Of a stretch of 64,000 bases of DNA, positions 37,199 to 45,407 are shown piece by piece; positions within the stretch are counted from its first letter, which is position 1; every line of letters begins with the position of its first letter. Source of the stretch: Fen-999 sp041480065 (GTDB lineage Bacteria > Pseudomonadota > Gammaproteobacteria > Burkholderiales > Rhodocyclaceae); contig JBGOZF010000001.1 of assembly GCA_041480065.1 (NCBI GenBank), positions 87,614 through 151,613 of the forward strand. The letters run 5' to 3'. The notes beneath the pieces were generated by a model, which saw only the letters and a program-made list of their open reading frames with translations, ran no database searches and was not told the origin of the DNA. The position numbers and the translations under genes were made by a program.

Positions 37199-38834
37199 GG
37201 CGCTGCTGCAGGGCGGCGGCAGTCTCGTCGAAGGCTGCGTAGAGCTGCCCGAACTCGTCCTTTCGCTTGCTGTCCGCGATCCGATAGTCGTATCGCCCCT
37301 GCGCCAGTTGTTCCAGCGAACTGCGCAGAACCTGCATCGGGCCGTCAAGCCGGCGTGCCAGCAGAAGGCTCGCCCCCGCCACGGCAACGCTCGTTACGGC
37401 AATCAATATGCCAAGCAGCAACAGCGTCAAATGGGCAACCTCGGTGAGCGGCGTTTCGAATATGCCCAGGCGGACGGTGCCGATCATCTTGTCGTGAAAC
37501 TGCACCGGGGCGGAGAAGTCGAGCACCTCCTGGCCATCCGCCAGCCGCGTGCGCCGCACCGCCACACCCGGTTCCGTCGTCGCGACGGCGGTGCCCGCGC
37601 GCTCCACGAAGGACTCCCCGGTCTTCCCCGCCACGCTGCTGCCGCGCACGATGCCGCTGTGGTCGACAATCTCCAGATAGGCGAAGTTCTGCCGGCTCAT
37701 GGTTTCCTGGATGAACACCTCGAGTGCGACCCAGTCCTCGCCAAGCACAGCCTCGGCGCTTTGCGTCGCCATGAACTTGGCCAACGATCCGCCGTAACCC
37801 ATCACCTGCCCGGTCAGCGCCTCGACCTGGCGCTGATGGATGAAGAAAGTGGTGACGCTCATCGTGGCGGCCACCACCAGCACCATCGCGATCGCCCAGC
37901 GCACGCCCATCGGCACGCCGCGCTGGACTTTCTTTTCGTGGGCCGGAAGCTCGCGCAGCACGGCGATGAGCGCCGCCGCCAACTCCTCACCCGTTTGAAA
38001 GCGTTTCTCCGGCGGTTTCTTCAAGCATCGGTCGACGATCCGGCGCAGGCTCAACGGCAGATCGGGGCGTAACTTGTCGATCGATTCGGGATCCTCCTTG
38101 ACGATCTTCAGCGCTACGCTGACCATCGTGCTGGCCAGGAACGGCAAGCTTCCCGTCAGCAGTTCGTAGAGCACGACGCCGGTGGAAAACAGGTCCGAGC
38201 GCGAATCGACCTGCTGCCCGAGCACCTGTTCCGGCGACATGTAGTTCGGCGTGCCGAGCACGTCGCCGATACGCGTCTTCTGGGTTGCGTCGCCGCCCTC
38301 GATGCGACAGATGCCGAAGTCGGCGACCTTCACGGTAGTGGTGCCCTTCACCATCATGATGTTGCCCGGCTTGACGTCCCGGTGCACGATGCCCTTGCCG
38401 TGCGCATAACCGAGCGCCTTGGCCAGTTGAATGCCGATCTCGATGATGGTCTTCAAGGGCAGTTGCTTCTTCTCCTTCAGGATCTCGCCGAGCGTCAGCC
38501 CCTCGACCAGTTCCATCGCGATATAGGGCTGATGCTCGGTACCGCCGACGTCGTACACCGTGACGATGTTCGGATGCGACAGCACCCCCGCGCCCTTGGC
38601 CTCGCGGACGAAGCGGCTGCGATATTCCTCCTCGTGGCAAAGCTCCGGCTTGAGCAGCTTGATCGCCAGCGTGCGATTGATCTCGGGGTCGAAGGCCTTG
38701 TAGACCGAGGCCATTGCCCCCTGGCCGATCATCTCGCGCATCTGGTAGCGGCCGACCTTGTCCATTGCCGGTTGAGTCACCCTGCCCAACAAGCCGTTTG
38801 CCGCCGCATCCTGCTCACGCGTCATCGCCGTCAT
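37167..38834 (-). CDS. PpkA-like Ser/Thr kinase with periplasmic sensor and C-terminal HAMP
   Basis: About 555 residues. The N-terminal kinase has the glycine loop GQGAMASVY, lysine in AIKLL, HRDVKPGN and DFG (VADFGI), all intact. Two membrane spans flank a periplasmic sensor region of about 150 residues (VEALTGQVMGYGGSLAKF onwards), and a HAMP-like region with DGPMQVLRSSLEQLAQGRYDYR closes the protein. The kinase lies before, not after, the membrane part. The start at 38834 is taken; a GTG at 38867 would add 11 residues. It probably phosphorylates TagH. Confidence 0.88.
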   Translation of the reverse strand: MTAMTREQDAAANGLLGRVTQPAMDKVGRYQMREMIGQGAMASVYKAFDPEINRTLAIKLLKPELCHEEEYRSRFVREAKGAGVLSHPNIVTVYDVGGTEHQPYIAMELVEGLTLGEILKEKKQLPLKTIIEIGIQLAKALGYAHGKGIVHRDVKPGNIMMVKGTTTVKVADFGICRIEGGDATQKTRIGDVLGTPNYMSPEQVLGQQVDSRSDLFSTGVVLYELLTGSLPFLASTMVSVALKIVKEDPESIDKLRPDLPLSLRRIVDRCLKKPPEKRFQTGEELAAALIAVLRELPAHEKKVQRGVPMGVRWAIAMVLVVAATMSVTTFFIHQRQVEALTGQVMGYGGSLAKFMATQSAEAVLGEDWVALEVFIQETMSRQNFAYLEIVDHSGIVRGSSVAGKTGESFVERAGTAVATTEPGVAVRRTRLADGQEVLDFSAPVQFHDKMIGTVRLGIFETPLTEVAHLTLLLLGILIAVTSVAVAGASLLLARRLDGPMQVLRSSLEQLAQGRYDYRIADSKRKDEFGQLYAAFDETAAALQQRHEPSDQAPAP

Positions 38835-38885
38835 ATTCTGTTTCCCGCCATTGATAAACGCCGACACCGCCGCTCCCGGCTGCGC

Positions 38886-39578
38886 CTAGCGCGACACCAG
38901 CATGAACTGTCTTGTTTCGCCGATCGCGACGACGACCAGCTTCTGTCTTCGTTCTGCCGCCTCCTTGCCGTTCACCAACAATTGCGTCTTGATCGGATAG
39001 GTTCCGGCTTCGACATCCTTCGGGAACGACAGATTGAACGTATTCTCGTAGGCACCGCTACCGGACTTCTCGCTGGCCGTCTTCTCCAGGGTCTTGGTGC
39101 CGCCGGCGCCTGAGAGGGTCAGCACCTCTTTGACCTCATCGACCGAGCGAGTCGAACCGCGCACCACGGTCATGTTCGAAACCACCCGCACCTTCTCGCC
39201 CGCATGCACCCGGTTGTCCGGGCTGACATTGACATGGTAGGCCTCCACCACCGGTTCCGAGGGCGGCAACTGGCCCGCGTGCTGACTGCGGTATTCAGTT
39301 TCCACCTGGTCTGCCGACTTGGTCTGCCTCGACACCGCATTGATGACCACGCAGGCCAGTGCACCCAGCCCGGCACCGATCACCGCGCCCTTACCGCGAC
39401 TCTTCTCGCTGACCAGCGCACCGACCACGCCGCCGGCAATGGCGCCGACAGCGACATTGCACGGGTCGTTCGAATCCCCCTTCAACATGCCACCCAGCCC
39501 ACCGTCCATGGTTTCACATCCCGCCATGCCCAGACACAGCACTAGCGACGCCACCATTGCAGGTTTGAACGACTTCAT
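38886..39578 (-). CDS. Glycine-zipper lipoprotein
   Basis: A 230-residue lipoprotein with lipobox GMAGC (C at about 21). A glycine-zipper segment, GAIAGGVVGALVSEKSRGKGAVIGAGLGAL, is near residues 46-75. A beta-rich C-terminal domain follows with FNLSFPKDVEAGTYPIKTQLLVNG. Glycine-zipper lipoproteins are often outer-membrane or pore-associated. An AAGGAG site precedes the ATG. It lies between the two kinase genes, which suggests involvement in T6SS signalling or anchoring; the exact role is unknown. Confidence 0.8.
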   Translation of the reverse strand: MKSFKPAMVASLVLCLGMAGCETMDGGLGGMLKGDSNDPCNVAVGAIAGGVVGALVSEKSRGKGAVIGAGLGALACVVINAVSRQTKSADQVETEYRSQHAGQLPPSEPVVEAYHVNVSPDNRVHAGEKVRVVSNMTVVRGSTRSVDEVKEVLTLSGAGGTKTLEKTASEKSGSGAYENTFNLSFPKDVEAGTYPIKTQLLVNGKEAAERRQKLVVVAIGETRQFMLVSR

Positions 39579-39590
39579 GTCCTTCTCCTT

Positions 39591-41204
39591 TTATTCAATC
39601 TTGATCGCATCGAACGCCGCCTTCTTCTCCTCGGCCTGGGCAAGCTGCTTGATCTCCTCGGCGCGCGCATTGCCGGAGTCGAGCGCAAGCACACGGTCGG
39701 CGTATTGCTCGGCGCGCCGCCATTGGCCGCGCGACATCGCCTGCTCGGCAACTGCCAGCAATTCCTGAAGTTTCTCCGTACCGCTCGCGCCACGCTTCGT
39801 TTCCACGCTCGCGGTCTTCGGCGCGGGCACCGCCTTGGCCGGATGGGTCACCTCCCGTGGCTGCGGCGGCGGCAGCGCCGCCGTCGGCTCTTCCACGACC
39901 GCAGGCGGTGACACCGCCGCTGTCGTCTGGTCCGGCGCAGGCGCGGGCGTCGATACCGCGGGCTGCGCCTGCTCGGCCGTCGCAGCCGGTTCGGGTGCCT
40001 TGGTTTCTGGCAATTCGAAAGATGGTAGCTTGAAGTCGGATTGGTACAAAAAGACCCCAGCGCCTCCCGCGATCGCCAATAACGCGACGACTGCACCGAT
40101 GACCGGTAAGGACGACTTTGCCGGCTGCTGCCTTCCTTCGGGTCGCGGAACCGCAGCGTCGCCCGAAACCTGCGTTGCCTCCGCGGCGACGCGTGCCGGC
40201 GCCACGGCTTTGGCGGGCAAGTGGCTGTCGAGCAAGGCCCAGAACGCCGCAACGTTCTGCGGCCGATCCTCCGGCCGCACGCTCAACGCCGCATCGATCG
40301 CCTTGAGAAAGCCCTCGCTGTAGCCGCTGCGACCCGAGCCGGCAAGCGGCTGCACGGTATCCTTCATCATGCGGCTGACTGCCGGGTCCGGCGGCGCCCC
40401 CGTCAGCGCGAAATACGCCACGGCCGCCAGCGCATAGACGTCCGTCCACGGCCCCTGCTTCATCGACGGATTCTCGGCGTACTGTTCGATCGGCGCGTAG
40501 CCAGGCTTGAGGATCACCGTCAGCGTCTGGGTCATGTCGCTGATCACCCGCCGCGCGGCGCCGAAATCCAGCAACACCGCTCGGTCGCCCTCCACCAACA
40601 GGATGTTGTCCGGGGCGACGTCGCGGTGAAAGCATCGCTCGGCATGAATCACCGCCAGCGCGTCCATGAGTTGCCGCAGCAGGCTCACCAGCCAGGCCTC
40701 GCCGGGCGGCGCGGCCATCTCCTTCAGGCGCTGTTTCAAGGTCACACCTTTGTAGAGCGGCATCACCATGTAAGCCGTGCCGTTCGCCTCCCAGAAGCGG
40801 AACACCTTCACCAGCGAGGGGTGATCGAATTGCGCCAGCAGCCGAGCCTCATTGACGAAACTGCGCCGGCCGACCTCGAATGTCTCAGCATCCCGCTGCG
40901 AGCGCACCACCACCGTGTAGCCGCGGCTGCGCGCCGCCAGTGAACCAGGCATGTATTCCTTGATCGCCACCGCCCGCTGCAGCGAGTGGTCGTAGGCCGC
41001 ATAGACGATGCCGAAGCCGCCAATGCCGATCAGGCCGGTGATCTCGAACTCGAACAGGCGCGTGCCGACCGGAAGCGCCGTGTTGTCCGCGGCATCGTCG
41101 CCCGGTACCGATCCGGTGCCTTCGGGCAGCACCAGTGCCGTCAGGCCGGCCGTCCGCAGGTCGGCGGGAATGGCTCGCGTGAGATCATCGGATGAAGCAG
41201 CCAT
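39591..41204 (-). CDS. Second membrane-bound Ser/Thr kinase of the T6SS locus
   Basis: A 537-residue protein with a kinase domain (glycine loop GIGGFGIVYAAY, AIKEYMP, FHRDVAPDN, LLDFGAAR), then a Pro/Ala linker, a single membrane span (about 385-403, LPVIGAVVALLAIAGGAGVFLY) and a periplasmic tail with TPR-like helices (LLAVAEQAMSRGQWRRAEQYADRVLALDSGNARAEEI). The catalytic HRD loop carries Ala in place of the usual Lys, a change common in this subgroup. Starts upstream of 41204 exist but look non-coding. Confidence 0.85.
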   Translation of the reverse strand: MAASSDDLTRAIPADLRTAGLTALVLPEGTGSVPGDDAADNTALPVGTRLFEFEITGLIGIGGFGIVYAAYDHSLQRAVAIKEYMPGSLAARSRGYTVVVRSQRDAETFEVGRRSFVNEARLLAQFDHPSLVKVFRFWEANGTAYMVMPLYKGVTLKQRLKEMAAPPGEAWLVSLLRQLMDALAVIHAERCFHRDVAPDNILLVEGDRAVLLDFGAARRVISDMTQTLTVILKPGYAPIEQYAENPSMKQGPWTDVYALAAVAYFALTGAPPDPAVSRMMKDTVQPLAGSGRSGYSEGFLKAIDAALSVRPEDRPQNVAAFWALLDSHLPAKAVAPARVAAEATQVSGDAAVPRPEGRQQPAKSSLPVIGAVVALLAIAGGAGVFLYQSDFKLPSFELPETKAPEPAATAEQAQPAVSTPAPAPDQTTAAVSPPAVVEEPTAALPPPQPREVTHPAKAVPAPKTASVETKRGASGTEKLQELLAVAEQAMSRGQWRRAEQYADRVLALDSGNARAEEIKQLAQAEEKKAAFDAIKIE

Positions 41205-41352
41205 GCGCGGGTGAGCACCAGAATTCGAATCCTGACCCGGCGCGCCATCAACGCGGGCACCATCGGATTCGCCGTACAAAGTAATACGATTGTGGCATGT
41301 TTGCATGCCGAATAACAGGCCATCCGGGGCCCGGCGCGACAGTACTCCGGCG

Positions 41353-41523
41353 TCAGCCATGGCCACCAGTAAACAGCCAGGCACTCACCGCAGCAAAGAC
41401 GATGGCGACGATCAGCCACGTCCGGCTCGCCGGCCCTACCCGGCCGCCATCCTTGGCAATGTGGAACAGCGCCAGCATCAGGAAGACGGCGCCCACAATG
41501 ACCAGTATGTATTTAGCCAGCAT
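41353..41523 (-). CDS. Small two-span membrane protein (56 aa)
   Basis: A short frame encoding about 56 residues: MLAKYILVIVGAVFLMLALF, a polar turn rich in Gly/Arg, and a second span WLIVAIVFAAVSAWLF. It is too small for many gene finders. Two clean hydrophobic helices with a basic loop support coding. It sits between the second kinase and the exported partner of the L,D-transpeptidase-like gene. Function unknown. Confidence 0.6.
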   Translation of the reverse strand: MLAKYILVIVGAVFLMLALFHIAKDGGRVGPASRTWLIVAIVFAAVSAWLFTGGHG

Positions 41524-41561
41524 GATCCTTCATCCCGTCTTTCCGCTCGGTCTCTGTACCG

Positions 41562-42137
41562 CTACTTTTCGTGTTCGATGGTTTCGGGCTCTTGCCAGGA
41601 AGGCGCTTCCGCCCGGGTAACTTCTTCGAAACGAGCCGGTAGACTCTTCAATGACTCGACAATGCGTTTGTCGCCGCTATTCTCGGAGTAAAAGATTACG
41701 ATCAGGCGCCCGAGCCGAACCGCCGAGAAACGAATCAGGATCTTCGAATGCCGAAAGTAATCCTGTCGACCCGCCAGAGAAGCAGCCATACGTTCGGCAA
41801 CGGTATCGCTTTGGTATTGCAGCACGATGGTGCCCATGTGCGCGGTTCGGCCGGCTTCGTAAACCGGGTAACGAAAATCCGTCCCCGAAATACTCGTCAG
41901 CCTCTTCAGCAGTCGCGAATCGAGACAGCGCGATACGACGTCGCGCAGTTCCTTCGAGGTACGCGGAATGGTTTGTATTTCCGGCACGATGCTGGCTTCG
42001 GCCAAGGCCGCACCCACCGTCTCGGCGGCGAAACGCGAAGGCGACCGCGTTTCCGCGGCCGACACCGCCGCAACTGCGCCAAGCAGGAAGAGCCAGACAC
42101 CGAACAGGACTGCGGATTTGCGAACCGTATCCATCAT
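41562..42137 (-). CDS. Exported protein, candidate immunity to the upstream effector
   Basis: A 191-residue protein with a signal peptide (about residues 1-27, ending VSA-A or SAA-E) and a soluble periplasmic domain of no recognised family (YQSDTVAERMAASLAGRQDYFRHSKILIRFSAVRLGRLIVIFYSE). Its start overlaps the stop of the preceding gene by 4 nt (ATGA). A periplasmic product translated together with a putative wall-attacking effector is the usual layout for an immunity protein. This role is inference. Confidence 0.72.
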   Translation of the reverse strand: MMDTVRKSAVLFGVWLFLLGAVAAVSAAETRSPSRFAAETVGAALAEASIVPEIQTIPRTSKELRDVVSRCLDSRLLKRLTSISGTDFRYPVYEAGRTAHMGTIVLQYQSDTVAERMAASLAGRQDYFRHSKILIRFSAVRLGRLIVIFYSENSGDKRIVESLKSLPARFEEVTRAEAPSWQEPETIEHEK

Positions 42138-42682
42138 GGGGCCTTCTTGAGCGACGGCCGAACGGCCGGCAGGTAGGTGATAGTCATCATCCGCGAACCT
42201 CCGATTGCCGCCAGTTTCTGGCTCCGGTTGGCCCCAGGCGGATTCACCAGCCGGATGAGCAGATCATTGAACTTCGTGAATCCTTGTAGCCCCATGATCT
42301 CGATGCACCCTATCGTCGCGAACACCTCGTCGTCAGGGCCATCCGGGCCATCGTGTATCAGGTAGTTATCGAATACCTGCCAACCACCATTCTCTCCCGA
42401 GGACGCACTGTGAACAGGGTAGGTCGGGTCCCGCGCCTTGATGACATGGGTCTGTTTCTCAGCCAACCCAACAATCTTGGCAGTCTTCCCATCCTCGCTT
42501 TGAACGCCAAAGCGTAGAACCTTGATGGTTTCCTTTGCCGCCTTACCGCCGTTGTCGGTACCTTCTACCGTCATTTCATAAACCGGGATCAGATAGTAGT
42601 CGTGGTGGTCGCCCTTCGGATAAGGCCAAGTCTTTGATTCGCCGACCGGCGTTCCACCGACCGTTAACGCAACCGGACGCAT
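42134..42682 (-). CDS. Candidate L,D-transpeptidase-like T6SS effector
   Basis: A 182-residue protein without a signal peptide. The segment NYLIHDGPD...FATIGCIEI has a histidine (H110) and cysteine (C126) spaced 16 residues apart in the pattern H-x(15)-C, with T-x-G-C before the strand, resembling the catalytic motif of L,D-transpeptidases and of Tlde1-type T6SS effectors. The usual second histidine of SHGC is Ile here. The absence of its own export signal and the coupled exported partner suggest delivery by VgrG/Hcp to the target's periplasm. The fold assignment is a motif-based inference and needs checking. Confidence 0.6.
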   Translation of the reverse strand: MRPVALTVGGTPVGESKTWPYPKGDHHDYYLIPVYEMTVEGTDNGGKAAKETIKVLRFGVQSEDGKTAKIVGLAEKQTHVIKARDPTYPVHSASSGENGGWQVFDNYLIHDGPDGPDDEVFATIGCIEIMGLQGFTKFNDLLIRLVNPPGANRSQKLAAIGGSRMMTITYLPAVRPSLKKAP

Positions 42683-42802
42683 GCGAGGTCCTTTCAGTTG
42701 GCTTCGTTGAGGACGGCAGCCGTGCCGAAGCAGGAGCCACCGAGCGGGTTACCGATGATACTTACCCCCAACAGCATTCATCATAAGACACACCAGAGAC
42801 GC

Positions 42803-44068
42803 CTACACCATCTTGTCCAGCCAGCGCTTCTGCCGCCACGCCGGCGCCGCGCAGTTGAAGAGCACCGTGCCCGGCTGCAACAGGCACAAGTAGAGCGCCG
42901 CAGCGATGCGCTGGCGCTGGCAACCTTCATTGAGTACATGCAGGCAATGGGCGGGGGTGACCATCTCGCCCATGAAGTAGCGCGCGCCGTCCTGGAAACG
43001 AACCCGGTTCGCCTCCCACCAAGCACGGATCCTCTCCGCATCCGGCCAGGGCAGGTCGTCGTCGGGATCCATCGACACATCCTCATCCTCCGGATCGTCC
43101 GTCGGCCCGGTCTCCACGCCTTCTGGTCGCTTGACTTCGAGATCGAGATACGCAAGATCCACCCCGGTGATGAAGGAAAACGACTCGCCTGCCAGACGCG
43201 CGAGCTTGGGCTCCGCCATCTGCTTGATCAGCCAGGGCACATACAGCGGATCGCCGGCGATGCCGACGCCCTGGATCAGGACGCGAATGTCCTTGGGATC
43301 GCGCGCGAACAACTTGAGCAACTCGTTCGCTCGCGGCAGATCCATCACCTTCAACAGCACCTGCATCGCCCGCTCGCGATGCAACCCCGGCGCGAGGCTG
43401 AAGCGCATGAGGACATCGAACGCCTTCACGCGATCGCCCAGAAGCGCCGCCGACCAGGCCGCCCAGAAGCGGCAGCCAACGTCGGCGTCCGCCAAGGCAC
43501 CGAGCGCCTGGGCCTGCAGGTCGCGCCGCCCTAATTGCCCCAAGGCTCGCAACGCGCACGCCCGCAATCCCGGGTCACTGTCCCTGAACGCCGCTTCCAG
43601 CGCGGGCCCGGCGTCGACCCGATGCATCGCGCAGGCCGCGATGCCGACACGGCGACGGAAAGGCGAGGGAGACGACAGCAGTTGGCTGACCGTGCCCTGT
43701 AGATACTGCGATGACACCCAGCCGAAAGCAGAGGTGAGACCGGGCACAGCTTCCGGCACTGCCTCGACAATCGCGAACAACCGGTCGAGGCGCTGCGCAT
43801 CCTTGTCCTCGATCGCCCGCACCGCCGCCGCGAACACCTCACCGACGCCAGGCTTCTCCAGCGCCAACATTGAAAGGTTCGCCCCATACTCGCCCGCGAC
43901 GGCAAGGCCATCCAGATGCGCCGCGATGCGATCGTCTATCCGACGCAAACGGTGGAGCTGGACGTGGGATGCTCTTACCAGGAACGAACGCGTGTTCCTC
44001 AAGATCGCCGATTCTTCGGCGTGCTGCTCGACAACGACTGGAATTGGGACGCGGGATGCGGGAAGCAT
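42803..44068 (-). CDS. TIGR02270-family HEAT-like T6SS-associated protein
   Basis: A 421-residue soluble protein of helical repeats (AAFRDSDPGLRACALRALGQLGRRDLQAQALGALADADVGCRFWAAWSAALLGD). This pattern and the C-terminal segment CQRQRIAAALYLCLLQPGTVLFNCAAPAWRQKRW match the TIGR02270 family, which is found in T6SS clusters. Its function is unknown; an adaptor for cargo loading is often proposed. It is upstream of the putative effector gene by 120 nt. Confidence 0.82.
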   Translation of the reverse strand: MLPASRVPIPVVVEQHAEESAILRNTRSFLVRASHVQLHRLRRIDDRIAAHLDGLAVAGEYGANLSMLALEKPGVGEVFAAAVRAIEDKDAQRLDRLFAIVEAVPEAVPGLTSAFGWVSSQYLQGTVSQLLSSPSPFRRRVGIAACAMHRVDAGPALEAAFRDSDPGLRACALRALGQLGRRDLQAQALGALADADVGCRFWAAWSAALLGDRVKAFDVLMRFSLAPGLHRERAMQVLLKVMDLPRANELLKLFARDPKDIRVLIQGVGIAGDPLYVPWLIKQMAEPKLARLAGESFSFITGVDLAYLDLEVKRPEGVETGPTDDPEDEDVSMDPDDDLPWPDAERIRAWWEANRVRFQDGARYFMGEMVTPAHCLHVLNEGCQRQRIAAALYLCLLQPGTVLFNCAAPAWRQKRWLDKMV

Positions 44069-44157
44069 GGGAAGATACAGTCCTTAATCGATCCTGACCC
44101 TCAATCGAAAAGCCAAACGGCCGTGGAACGCGCACAGAGCACAGCCAAGCATCGCTT

Positions 44158-44640
44158 TCATTCTCCCTGTCCAGCGGTGGCCCTGAGCATGCCACGATAG
44201 ATCCCCGGCGTGGAATCCGGAATCTCGGTCGCGCCGGCAACGCGCTGGAAGAACTCGGGTGCCCCCACTGCCCCGACCACCGCGTAGCCGTAACCCACGG
44301 CGCGCATGTCGCCCAGGCACACACGCAGTAGCGACGCACCGACACCGACACCGCGCATCGACTCGACCACACCGATAGGGCCAACGAAGCCACGTGCGGT
44401 GGCATCGTAGCAGCAGAAACCGACCAACTCGGAAGGATCGCCGCGCGTGGCAACGAACAGGCTGGCAGGCCGGTTGGCCAGCGCCACACCGGCTTCGCTG
44501 GCCCAGGCAGAGGAGAAGTGCTCGGCGATCCACGCGAGGATGAGTCGATGTTCCGGCCCAATGGGCTTTCGCACCAGGCAGGAGTCTGACGTCCCTCCAT
44601 TCCCGGCCGGTTGTGCGAAAAGCCTGATGAGCATGTCCAC
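44158..44640 (-). CDS. GNAT family N-acetyltransferase
   Basis: A 160-residue protein with GNAT motif A (VVESMRGVGVGASLLRVCL), which binds acetyl-CoA, and the surrounding beta-strand pattern FVGPIGVVES. The GTG at 44640 has an AGGTG 6 nt upstream; an ATG at 44634 would also work. Substrate unknown. GNAT proteins occur in T6SS loci as possible modifiers of a T6SS component or effector, but the role here is open. Confidence 0.82.
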   Translation of the reverse strand: MDMLIRLFAQPAGNGGTSDSCLVRKPIGPEHRLILAWIAEHFSSAWASEAGVALANRPASLFVATRGDPSELVGFCCYDATARGFVGPIGVVESMRGVGVGASLLRVCLGDMRAVGYGYAVVGAVGAPEFFQRVAGATEIPDSTPGIYRGMLRATAGQGE

Positions 44641-44832
44641 GTATCACCTACCTTAACCGGCCGAGCTACATTCGCAGTGCCACGCGATCCGTATCATCCA
44701 ACGCATGGCACCCACGCTGCGCAGCCATCGCGATAGCTCTTCCGAAGAAAACTACTCGTGCCAGGAGTACGTCTTACCACTTGACCGAGGCCGACTAATG
44801 GGTGGCCCCTTTGATCCCGTTGATCATGGCGT

Positions 44833-45399
44833 CTATTTTTCGAGTTCAGATTGAATCCGCATCTTGCTCATTGCTCTCGCATAGTCCAACGCGGTGTCCC
44901 CGTTAGCATTGGCTACGCCGACATCAACACCAGCCGTAACTACCAGCCGAACCAAGGAAGCATCGTCATGGTCCCCAATAGCGGCCCAATGCAGGCACGT
45001 GCGCCCGCTAGTATCTCTAGTGGTTGGATTCGCTCCCGCATCGAGCAAGAGCTTAATGAGATCAGTTGACCCGGACTGCGCAGCATTCATTAACGGTGTC
45101 TTGCCATCGACAGTTGGGGCAGCAAAATTCGCACCGTAGGACAAGAGCGCCTGCACGATTTTGACATCACCTTCAAAAGCCGCCACATGTAGTGGAGTCT
45201 CCATTTCCTCACTTCCTAGGTTTGGATCGGCGCCATATTCGAGAAGGTTCTTCACAAGTTCTGCATTGCGCAATTGACAAGCCCACATGAGGCCCGTCAT
45301 ATCCCCCTCAACCAAATCCACAAGCGAGGATTCTTGCGAGAGCATCTGGATCACGCTTGCGATATCCCCAACTTGAATCGCCTCGAAAAATGCGTTCAT
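44833..45399 (-). CDS. Ankyrin-repeat protein, candidate immunity to DUF4150 effector
   Basis: A 188-residue protein consisting of about five ankyrin repeats (for example ETPLHVAAFEGDVKIVQALLSYGAN, KTPLMNAAQSGSTDLIKLLLDAGANPT). No signal peptide, so it is cytosolic. It begins 8 nt after the DUF4150 gene, behind a GAGG site, and is likely co-transcribed with it. Ankyrin proteins act as immunity or adaptor proteins for several T6SS effectors. The base composition is less GC-rich than the flanks. Confidence 0.75.
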   Translation of the reverse strand: MNAFFEAIQVGDIASVIQMLSQESSLVDLVEGDMTGLMWACQLRNAELVKNLLEYGADPNLGSEEMETPLHVAAFEGDVKIVQALLSYGANFAAPTVDGKTPLMNAAQSGSTDLIKLLLDAGANPTTRDTSGRTCLHWAAIGDHDDASLVRLVVTAGVDVGVANANGDTALDYARAMSKMRIQSELEK

Positions 45400-45407
45400 T
45401 CCTTACC

